From: Haloferacaceae archaeon
Lineage (GTDB): Archaea; Halobacteriota; Halobacteria; Halobacteriales; Haloferacaceae
Assembly: GCA_018609965.1 (NCBI GenBank)
Contig: JAHENP010000230.1
Location: forward strand, 1 to 6,257
Direction: 5' to 3'
DNA: 6,257 bases
Of the stretch, positions 1 to 5,906 are shown one piece after another. The notes beneath the pieces were generated by a model, which was given only the letters and a program-made list of their open reading frames with translations, did not search any database and was not told where the DNA came from. Within the stretch, counting starts at the first letter, position 1. Each line of letters begins with the position of its first letter. The position numbers and the translations under genes were made by a program.

Positions 1-552
1 ACGTGGGTGTGTGCGCGGTGTACCGGGACGTGTCTGAAAGACGAGATGGACTGTTTCGACGACCACGCGATCTACCTCGCGGCGTTCGCGCCCGACCAGT
101 TCAAGGTGGGCGTGACCAGACACTACCGGTTGGAGACCCGCCTCCGCGAACAGGGGGCCGACCGCGCCGCTCACATCCAAACTGTCGGGAACGGCCGCAT
201 CGCCCGCGAGATTGAGTCCGGGCTCGCCGACGAGATTCCCGACCGGGTGCGCGTCCCGACGAAGGTCGCCGGACTCGGCGAGACGGTCGACGAGACCGCC
301 TGGGAGGGGCTCCTCGCGGGGTTCGACCCGCTGGCGACGTTCGAGTTCGACTACGGGTTGGGGCTCGACAGCCGCCCGGTCGCGGAGACGCTCGCCAGCG
401 GGACGGTCCGTGGCGTGCAGGGCCGGGTGGCCGTCGTCGAGCGTGCGGGAACGACCTACGCCGTCGATCTCCGGGATCTGGTGGGGTACGAACTGTCGAC
501 CGACGGCGACGACGACCGGGAACTACAGTCGAGTCTCGGGGCGTTCGGGTAG
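1..552 (+). CDS. DUF2797 family protein, 5'-truncated by the window edge
   Basis: This is the C-terminal 183 residues of a haloarchaeal DUF2797 protein. The frame is open from base 1 and ends at TAG 550-552. Haloarchaeal members, as I remember them, are longer, so the true start should lie upstream; the GTG at position 7 falls inside the Cys-rich part and is unlikely to be the start. Visible landmarks, numbered from the first codon, are Cys4, Cys7 and Cys11 (CxxCxxxC, the tail of a probable zinc-binding cluster) with Cys18, then the family hallmark IYLAAF (24-29), KVGVTR (35-40), RLREQGADRAAH (47-58) and AREIE (68-72). The tail (about 110-183) is a beta-rich, acidic C-terminal region I do not recognise as a known domain. 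The biochemical role of the family is unknown to me. The YLA/KVGVTR/REQGA/E pattern resembles a GIY-YIG fold, which is inference only. Its relation to ppc downstream is just adjacency, with a 119-bp gap. Confidence 0.85.
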   Translation, partial: TWVCARCTGTCLKDEMDCFDDHAIYLAAFAPDQFKVGVTRHYRLETRLREQGADRAAHIQTVGNGRIAREIESGLADEIPDRVRVPTKVAGLGETVDETAWEGLLAGFDPLATFEFDYGLGLDSRPVAETLASGTVRGVQGRVAVVERAGTTYAVDLRDLVGYELSTDGDDDRELQSSLGAFG

Positions 553-619
553 CCGACACGCCAGCGAGAACGAGGTACACCCTTCCGAAACTGCCTCTAC
601 AGGCTCCGAGAGCGCCGAC

Positions 620-640
620 CCGAAGGAAGCTTTTTGTCCG
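620..640 (+). promoter_or_regulatory. Candidate archaeal promoter (BRE/TATA) of ppc
   Basis: A purine-rich GAAGGAAG (622-629) is followed by a T5 run (631-635), the only AT-rich spot in the spacer. This looks like a haloarchaeal BRE plus weak TATA element. Transcription would be expected to begin about 25 nt downstream, near 657-660, giving a leader of only about 12-15 nt before the GTG at 672, which is usual for haloarchaea. The T run might also help stop transcription coming from the DUF2797 gene. The call rests on spacing and composition; the TATA match is not strong. Confidence 0.4.
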
Positions 641-659
641 AATCGGCCGTGGGGCGACA

Positions 660-664
660 AGGTG
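660..664 (+). promoter_or_regulatory. Partial Shine-Dalgarno of ppc
   Basis: AGGTG ends 7 nt before the GTG at 672 and is complementary to part of the archaeal 16S 3' end (CACCTCC region). It supports this start codon, which also gives the N-terminus that lines up residue for residue with the E. coli enzyme. If transcription starts near 657-660 the site sits at the very 5' end of the mRNA, so its use is uncertain. Confidence 0.4.
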
Positions 665-671
665 CCAGCAC

Positions 672-3383
672 GTGTCACACAGTGAACGGTCGATCAGAGA
701 CGACGTACGCGAACTCGCGGCGTTGTTGGACGACGTCGTCGAGCGACAGGTCTCGCGGGAGGCGTTCGAGGCCGTCGAAGGGTTGCGGTCGGACGCGATC
801 GACCGCCGGAACGGGGAGCGAGACGGGTGGGAGCCGTTGCGACGACGGCTCTCCGGGCTCGACCCGGAGACGACCCGCACCGTCGCGCGGGCGTTCGGAA
901 CGTACTTCGAGTTGGTGAATCTCGCGGAGGAACGCCAACGCGTCCGCACCGTCCGGACGGGTCGCGCGACGGACGAACTCCCCGACGGGTTGGGTGCCGC
1001 GAGCGAGGCGTTGGCCGACGCCGACCCCGAGGTGGCACAGCAGGCGCTCGCGGACGTGTCCGTCGTCCCGACGTTCACCGCCCACCCGACGGAGGCGCGC
1101 CGGAAGACCGTGAAAGCGAAGCTCCGCCGGGTCGCAGACGCGATCCGCGAACTCGACGAGGGGCGACACACCGACAACGAGGAGGCGGCCGTCTGGGCCG
1201 AACTGGAGGGTGTGATCGAGAGCCTCTGGTCGACCCGGCAGATCCGACAACGGCGGCCGACCCCGGACGACGAGGCGCGCAACGTGCGGTGGTATCTGGA
1301 GGGGCCGTTGTACGACGTGTTGCCGGAGGTGTACGGCGATCTCTCGGATGAACTCCTCGACGAGGGGGTCGACGTGTCGGTGCCGTCCGTGTTGTCGTTC
1401 CGGTCGTGGGCCGGATCTGACCGCGACGGCAACCCGTACGTCACCGTCGACACGACCAGCGAGACGTTGGAACGACAACGCGAGGCCGTCCTCGACCGCT
1501 ACGACGAGGAGCTGGAGTCGTTGGCGGCCGCCGTCAGCGGCGACGGCGCGCGGATCGAACACACCGAGGCGTTCGCGTCGGTCCGTGAGACGCACCGCGA
1601 GGCGTTGCCGACCGTCGCCGAGCGGGCACGCGAGGCGTACCCCGACGAGCCACACCGGTCGTTCGTCGCCGTGGTGCGTGAACGGGTCGCGCGCGTCGAC
1701 GACCCCCGGCCGGGCGGGTACGACGACGCCGACGCGTTCCAGTCGGCCGTCGAGAGCCTGGTTGCGGATCTCCGGGCGAACGGGTTAGACGCCGTCGCGC
1801 GCGAGGCGGCGGCGCCGCTCGTCCGCCGGATCGAGACGTTCGGGTTCGTGCTCGCGCCGTTGGACCTCCGTGACCACCGCGAGAACCACACGAAGGCGGT
1901 GACGGAACTGCTCGCGCGAGCGGACACGGACTACGCCGCCATGTCGGAGTCTGAACGCGTCGAGTTCCTCACGGCCGCCGTCGTCGACGACGGGAGCCCG
2001 ATCTCGTTGGCGGCCGACGACGATACGCTCTCGGAGACGGCCGCGCGGGTTGCTCGTCGGTTTGACGCCTTTGCCGACTGGCAGGCGGAGTACGGCGTCG
2101 AGGCGATTGACGCCTACTGCATCTCGATGACCGAGGAGGTGTCACACGTGTTGGAGGTGTTGTTCCTGGCGGACGCCGCGGGCGTCGTCTCACTGCCCAC
2201 CCACTGCGGGGTGGACGTGGTGCCGTTGTTGGAGACCGCCTCGGCGTTGTCGAACGCCCGGGAGATTCTCGGCACCTTGTTCGAGAACGAGGCGTACGGC
2301 GCCGCGCTCGAAGCGCGCGGTGACACACAGGAGGTGATGCTCGGCTACTCGGACTCCAACAAGGAGAACGGGCCGTTGGCGGCCTCCTGGTATCTCCACC
2401 GCAACGCCCGTCGGCTGGCGAACGTCGCCGACGACTACGACGTGGAGCTACGGTTGTTCCACGGCCGCGGCGGGTCGTTGTCCCGCGGTGGCGGCCCGAT
2501 GAACGACGCCTTACTCGCGCTCCCGCCGGAGACGGCGACCGGGCAGGTGAAGTTCACCGAACAGGGGGAGGCGATCGCGGAGAAGTTCGCCACCCCGGAG
2601 GTGGCCCGCCGGGAGTTGGGGCTGATGGTGGACGGCCAGATCCGGGCGCGGCTCAACGCAATGCAGGACGCGACCCCGACCGTCGGCACGGAGTGGCGCT
2701 CGGCGATGACGACGATGGCCGAGGCCGCCCGCGAACGCTACCGCTCGTTCCTCGAAACGGAGGGGTTCGTCGAGTTCTTCGAAACGGTCACACCCATCGG
2801 CGTGATCGAGGAGCTGAACCTCGGGTCGCGGCCAGCCTCCCGGACGGGCGAACGGACCGTCGAGGATCTGCGCGCGATCCCGTGGGTGTTCTCCTGGACG
2901 CAGTCGCGGGCGATCATCCCGGGGTGGTTCTCCGTCGCGGCCGGGATCGACGCCTACCTCGCGCCCGACGACGAGAGCGTCGACACGGACGCCCGCCGGG
3001 CGACGGTCCGAGCGATGTACGACGAGTGGCCGTTCTTCGAGACGACCATCGACAACGTCGCCGTCTCGTTGGCGCGGGTCGAGATGGAGATCGCGGCGGA
3101 GTACGCCGATCTCGCGCCCGACCACCTCCGGAGTCGGTTCTTCCCGGAGATCCGCGCGGAGTACGACCGCGCCCGCGAACTGGTCGGTGTCGTCACCGGC
3201 CGCGAGGACCCCCTCGACAGGGAGTGGTTCCGGGAGACGCTGGACCGCCGGAACCCGTACGTCGACCCGCTGAGTATGCTCCAGGTCGACCTGCTCGACC
3301 GATCACACCTCACCGACGTGGAGGAACGCGCCCTGCGGCTCACCGTCACCGGGATCGCCTCGGGGATGAAGAACACGGGGTAG
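672..3383 (+). CDS. ppc: Phosphoenolpyruvate carboxylase (bacterial type)
   Basis: Cytosolic enzyme that adds bicarbonate to PEP to give oxaloacetate and phosphate, refilling the citric acid cycle. The 903 residues are close to the E. coli length (883) and far from the roughly 500 of archaeal-type PEPC. Catalytic landmarks, with E. coli counterparts recalled from memory: His138 in FTAHPTEAR (H138), Arg400 in PLDLRDH (R396), Glu521 (metal ligand E506), Asp561 and Lys564 in GYSDSNKENG (D543, K546), Arg599 and Arg605 in HGRGGSLSRGGG (R581, R587), TEQGEAIAEKF, and the C-terminal GMKNTG with Asn901 (N881). The GTG start puts the catalytic His at the same number as in E. coli and has a partial Shine-Dalgarno upstream. 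Arg860 matches inhibitor-site R832, but the position of inhibitor-site Lys773 is Arg802 here. No frameshift or gap is seen. It appears to be transcribed alone, convergent with the AAA gene downstream. Confidence 0.98.
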   Translation: MSHSERSIRDDVRELAALLDDVVERQVSREAFEAVEGLRSDAIDRRNGERDGWEPLRRRLSGLDPETTRTVARAFGTYFELVNLAEERQRVRTVRTGRATDELPDGLGAASEALADADPEVAQQALADVSVVPTFTAHPTEARRKTVKAKLRRVADAIRELDEGRHTDNEEAAVWAELEGVIESLWSTRQIRQRRPTPDDEARNVRWYLEGPLYDVLPEVYGDLSDELLDEGVDVSVPSVLSFRSWAGSDRDGNPYVTVDTTSETLERQREAVLDRYDEELESLAAAVSGDGARIEHTEAFASVRETHREALPTVAERAREAYPDEPHRSFVAVVRERVARVDDPRPGGYDDADAFQSAVESLVADLRANGLDAVAREAAAPLVRRIETFGFVLAPLDLRDHRENHTKAVTELLARADTDYAAMSESERVEFLTAAVVDDGSPISLAADDDTLSETAARVARRFDAFADWQAEYGVEAIDAYCISMTEEVSHVLEVLFLADAAGVVSLPTHCGVDVVPLLETASALSNAREILGTLFENEAYGAALEARGDTQEVMLGYSDSNKENGPLAASWYLHRNARRLANVADDYDVELRLFHGRGGSLSRGGGPMNDALLALPPETATGQVKFTEQGEAIAEKFATPEVARRELGLMVDGQIRARLNAMQDATPTVGTEWRSAMTTMAEAARERYRSFLETEGFVEFFETVTPIGVIEELNLGSRPASRTGERTVEDLRAIPWVFSWTQSRAIIPGWFSVAAGIDAYLAPDDESVDTDARRATVRAMYDEWPFFETTIDNVAVSLARVEMEIAAEYADLAPDHLRSRFFPEIRAEYDRARELVGVVTGREDPLDREWFRETLDRRNPYVDPLSMLQVDLLDRSHLTDVEERALRLTVTGIASGMKNTG

Positions 3384-3395
3384 TCGGCGGGTCGG

Positions 3396-3424
3396 TGTCG
3401 GGCGGGGGAGCGACACGCCCGACA
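3396..3424. terminator. Hairpin between convergent genes, possible bidirectional terminator
   Basis: A perfect 9-bp inverted repeat, TGTCGGGCG (3396-3404) and CGCCCGACA (3416-3424), surrounds an 11-nt loop in the 43-bp spacer between the ends of ppc and the convergent AAA gene. Its right arm ends 2 nt before the stop codon of the minus-strand gene. The stem is GC-rich and symmetrical, so it would form in both transcripts. No T run follows on either strand, so it is not a classic intrinsic terminator; it may instead stabilise 3' ends or limit read-through. Confidence 0.45.
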
Positions 3425-3426
3425 GC

Positions 3427-4593
3427 CTACTGTCGGTCGGTGAGCCGGCGGAACACCGTCACCGGGAACCGGACCTCGACACGGCTGGGCGGGCGGCCCT
3501 TCCCGGTCGTCTCCATCTGGACCCGTTCGAGCACACCGACCTCGGCGAGTTCGTAGAGGAACCGACGGACGGTCGAAGCCGACAGCTCCACCGTCGGGTC
3601 GGCGACGACCGCCTCCGTCGTCGCACTCACCGACGTTCGTTCCTCTGGGTCGAGTGCCGCCACGCTCGCGAGCACTCGGCGTTTGTTCTCCGGCAACGCA
3701 AGCACCCGCCCCAACGAGACGGACTGGCGCGGCACCGCGCGGATCGCGGCGGTCACGTCCGCCTCCGAGACGGCCGGTCGGTCGTCCGCCCGGGCGCGGT
3801 CGGCGGCGACGAACGCCGCCGAGAGCGCGTGGTGTGCGTTGCCGTCGGCCCACTCCGCGATCCGGCGGGCGTGGTCGTACGCCAACACCCGCCGTGCGGT
3901 GCCGTCGTCGGCCCGGGTCGTCAACACGTCCACGAGCGCTTGCCGGCCGTAGCGGTCGATCCGGATCGACCGGGCGGTGTACTCCGTCAGCGACACCTCT
4001 GCCGGCGGGTCACGGCCGACCGCGAGCCACGCCACCGTGCTCGGGAGACTGGCGAACAGTTCCACCAGTCGGTCCGCAGAGAGGCTCCCGGGTTCACCGA
4101 CGTGGTCGACCGCGACCACGACCCCGACGGTCGCCGCCGACAGTTGGTCGTGAACCCGTTCCCGGAGTTCGCTCGTCCCCACACCGTGTTCCGGGACGGC
4201 GTCGGAGACGAACCCGTCGAGCACGGCCTGATAGAAGCCGAACTCGCTGTCGGCGGTCCGGGCGTCGACCGTCACGAACGACGGCACAGGCGCGGTCGAC
4301 GCCCGGGTCGTCGTGTGGAACGCACCACCCTGTTCAGTCGAGAGGCTCCCCAGGTGGTCGAACAACGCCTGCACCACCGCGGTCTTGCCGGCGCCGAACG
4401 GGCCGTGGACGTACGCGTTCGGCGGGAGCCGCCCGTCGAGCGCCGGGTCGAGGTGGTCCAACAGCCGTTCCAACGTTGGCCCGCGACTGCTCGGCTCCGG
4501 TACGTGTGCGACCGGCGAAAACGCCTCCAGGTCGATCAACCCCCTCTCGTCGCCGCCGGTTCGGCGGCGTCTCACGCGTGTCTCGATGTCCAT
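3427..4593 (-). CDS. Orc1/Cdc6-related AAA ATPase with winged-helix C-terminus
   Basis: A 388-residue protein related to archaeal Orc1/Cdc6. A basic N-terminus (RVRRRR, 6-11) leads into the typical lead-in RGPTLERLLDHLDPAL (37-52) and a good Walker A, GPFGAGKT (64-71). The Walker B strand is VGVVVAVDHV (156-165): Asp163 is present but His164 replaces the usual Glu. The sensor 1 region (LAVGRDP, 190-196) lacks the usual Asn. The sensor 2 region (GNAHHAL, 251-257) has His where Arg is expected. Residues about 295-388 look like a winged helix (STVRRFLYELAEVGVL, 340-355, then GRPPSRVEVRF). ATP binding is likely; hydrolysis and origin recognition are doubtful. The ATG at 4593 is preferred because the protein then begins MDIETRV, as I recall for this haloarchaeal group; a GTG at 4659 would add a basic, acid-poor tail. 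A weak AGGGA (4600-4604) precedes the ATG. It could be a regulator rather than a replication initiator. Confidence 0.8.
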   Translation of the reverse strand: MDIETRVRRRRTGGDERGLIDLEAFSPVAHVPEPSSRGPTLERLLDHLDPALDGRLPPNAYVHGPFGAGKTAVVQALFDHLGSLSTEQGGAFHTTTRASTAPVPSFVTVDARTADSEFGFYQAVLDGFVSDAVPEHGVGTSELRERVHDQLSAATVGVVVAVDHVGEPGSLSADRLVELFASLPSTVAWLAVGRDPPAEVSLTEYTARSIRIDRYGRQALVDVLTTRADDGTARRVLAYDHARRIAEWADGNAHHALSAAFVAADRARADDRPAVSEADVTAAIRAVPRQSVSLGRVLALPENKRRVLASVAALDPEERTSVSATTEAVVADPTVELSASTVRRFLYELAEVGVLERVQMETTGKGRPPSRVEVRFPVTVFRRLTDRQ

Positions 4594-4735
4594 CTGTAGT
4601 CCCTGTCTGTCTCGGCTCGTCGTGTGCTGTCGTCTTCGTCGGGTTCCGTCCTGTCGCACGTGTCGGGTGTCCGTCGGCGTTCAGTGTTTCGGGATCGTCT
4701 CGTTGGGTGTGACTGTTCGGCGTCTGCGGCCGTTT
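4594..4735 (-). promoter_or_regulatory. Long U-poor 5' leader of the AAA gene (inferred)
   Basis: No gene is supported between 4594 and 4735. Read on the plus strand these 142 bases hold only 5 A (4598, 4658, 4683, 4694, 4712) against 49 T by my count, so a minus-strand transcript would be almost free of U. TGTCG recurs several times. If the promoter near 4732-4746 is right, most of this would be a leader of roughly 115 nt, long for a haloarchaeon. A U-poor RNA would be little structured. No riboswitch or RNA-gene fold was recognised. Confidence 0.4.
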
Positions 4736-4746
4736 ACTATTCGAAA
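4732..4746 (-). promoter_or_regulatory. Candidate BRE/TATA promoter of the AAA gene
   Basis: Read on the minus strand this is TTTCGAATAGTAAAC: a BRE-like TTTCGAA followed by the TATA-like ATAGTAAAC, the most AT-rich stretch of the spacer. A start site about 25 nt downstream would fall near 4710, leaving a leader of about 115 nt to the ATG at 4593. It lies directly after the candidate terminator of the glycerol genes, so the AAA gene probably has its own transcript. Confidence 0.4.
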
Positions 4747-4775
4747 GAGAACGCCGGGAACACTTCTATCCGGCG
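4743..4775 (-). terminator. Candidate hairpin terminator of the glpK operon
   Basis: On the plus strand CGCCGG (4752-4757) and CCGGCG (4770-4775) form a 6-bp stem, extended by a possible G-U pair (4758/4769), with a 10-nt loop. In the minus-strand direction the stem is followed at once by TTCTCTTTC (4751 down to 4743), a U-rich tract. The stem begins 6 nt after the stop codon of the membrane-protein gene. Archaea stop chiefly at U-rich tracts, so the tract may matter more than the stem. Confidence 0.45.
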
Positions 4776-4781
4776 AACCGC

Positions 4782-5903
4782 TCACGCCATGCCCAGCGCC
4801 GGCACCCACGACGTGCCGGCGAAGACGCCGGCAATGCCGAGGACGACGACGACGAGCGTCGCGACAACGATTGCCGCTGCTGGCGGATCGAAGTGTGTGT
4901 CCGAGTGTGCGTAGAACACCCGTTGGACGACTTCACCGACGAGCGCACCGAACGCGCCGAACGCGCCGGCGACCAACACCGCGACGAGCGCCTCCGTGCC
5001 GGTCGGCACGCCGCCGAAGACGGCGAGTGCGGCGGTGCTCGCCGGGAGCGTCATGTGGTGGGTGACCGGGATCTTCTCGACGCCCAGGTTGAGGAACGTC
5101 AGACTCGCCGCCGAGATACCGAACCCGAGGAACGCGCTCCCGGTCTCGATGGCGAGGAACCCGCCAACGAGGCCGGCGACCAGCCCGATCATCGTGACGT
5201 TCGCCCACTCGTACTGGTGGGGGAGCCACGGTTCGACCGCGAGCCGCTTCGACTCCGCCATCCCGCCGTCCGTCGCGGCGTCACCGCTGCTGCTGCCGCC
5301 GCTCGGGGTCGTCCGCATCTCACCTTTCTCGAACGGCGTCATGTCGAGGAGACTCCGGTCGCCGCCGCCGATCAGCGGGTAGCCGAACGCGACGCGGTGG
5401 AGTGCCGCCGAGACGACGACCATGATCGCGATCGGGTCCCACGGGAGCGCCAGCCCACCGGACAACTGCCGGCCGAGTGCGCCGATGATCCCGAACAGGC
5501 CGCCGACGGCGAGCACGTCCGGACGGGTGCCCAGCGCGTAGGCGATGTCCTTCGCCGGGTGGTAGTCACCCTCGCCCGGCTCGGGCATCACACCGTCCTG
5601 TTTGGCCGCGTACGCCGCCGCTGCGGCACCACCCGCGAACGCGATGTGTGGACCGAACACCGCACCGAACGCCACGCCACCGGTCAGTCCGGCGCCGTAA
5701 ACGCCGATCCCGGCCGCCTCGATCTCGACGCCCGCGATTGCCACCGCCTCGCCGGCGATGACCGCGAAGCCGGTGAAACAGAACGCCGGGAGCGCGCCGA
5801 TGGCGGCTCCGAACGCTCCGCCCGCGAAGGCGGCGAGCAACAACAGGGCCAGATCGACCGGCGACAGCCCGATCACCGGAATCTGGAGGAGTAGCTCGAA
5901 CAT
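4782..5903 (-). CDS. Polytopic membrane protein coupled to glycerol kinase, putative glycerol transporter
   Basis: A 373-residue, Gly/Ala-rich integral membrane protein with about 8-9 hydrophobic segments, near residues 14-38, 40-60, 68-98, 129-147, 156-177, 236-274, 284-299, 304-330 and 342-366. A hydrophilic loop (178-233) holds a Ser/Gly-rich stretch, TPSGGSSSGDAATDGG (199-214), of linker type. Conserved-looking polar spots are GPHIAF (84-89), a His pair at 282-283 and FYAHSDTHFD (330-339). There are no NPA motifs, so it is not an aquaporin-type GlpF facilitator. The gene begins 3 nt after the glpK stop and has a strong Shine-Dalgarno, so it is almost surely co-expressed. Haloarchaeal genes in this position have, as I recall, been called glpX and proposed as glycerol facilitators; that name clashes with bacterial GlpX, a fructose-1,6-bisphosphatase, to which this protein shows no resemblance. 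The transport role is inferred from context only. Confidence 0.85.
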   Translation of the reverse strand: MFELLLQIPVIGLSPVDLALLLLAAFAGGAFGAAIGALPAFCFTGFAVIAGEAVAIAGVEIEAAGIGVYGAGLTGGVAFGAVFGPHIAFAGGAAAAAYAAKQDGVMPEPGEGDYHPAKDIAYALGTRPDVLAVGGLFGIIGALGRQLSGGLALPWDPIAIMVVVSAALHRVAFGYPLIGGGDRSLLDMTPFEKGEMRTTPSGGSSSGDAATDGGMAESKRLAVEPWLPHQYEWANVTMIGLVAGLVGGFLAIETGSAFLGFGISAASLTFLNLGVEKIPVTHHMTLPASTAALAVFGGVPTGTEALVAVLVAGAFGAFGALVGEVVQRVFYAHSDTHFDPPAAAIVVATLVVVVLGIAGVFAGTSWVPALGMA

Positions 5904-5906
5904 CGG

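Noticed and set aside
589..600. GCCT-CTAC-AGGC mini-hairpin after the DUF2797 gene as terminator
   Set aside because: A 4-bp stem with a 4-nt loop and no adjoining T run is too weak to support a call.
661..684. CACGTG-centred imperfect palindrome at the ppc start as an operator
   Set aside because: Only the 6-bp core is symmetrical and it overlaps the start codon; this is expected by chance in such DNA.
101..1453. Long minus-strand open frame (450 codons) opposite the DUF2797 and ppc genes
   Set aside because: Its translation is rich in Arg/Ser with no acidic bias, it overlaps two well-supported genes and has no recognisable motif; GC-rich DNA keeps antisense frames open.
4594..4659. Upstream GTG at 4659 as start of the AAA gene
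   Set aside because: It would add 22 Arg/Gln/Thr-rich residues with almost no acidic ones, before the natural-looking MDIETRV start; the added stretch just reflects the skewed leader.
3654..4712. Plus-strand open frame of 352 codons opposite the AAA gene, and similar ones at 2693-3556 and 4893-5894
   Set aside because: Compositions are Arg/Pro-rich and unlike haloarchaeal proteins, and each lies over a gene with clear motifs on another frame or strand.
4594..4781. A replication origin with Orc1-binding repeats beside the Orc1/Cdc6-like gene
   Set aside because: I see no inverted pairs of G-run-containing origin boxes and no AT-rich unwinding element, only a short AT patch suited to a promoter.
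4782..5903. Class II fructose-1,6-bisphosphatase GlpX, or an aquaporin GlpF, as identity of the membrane protein
   Set aside because: The protein is hydrophobic throughout with many membrane spans, which excludes a soluble phosphatase, and it lacks NPA motifs.
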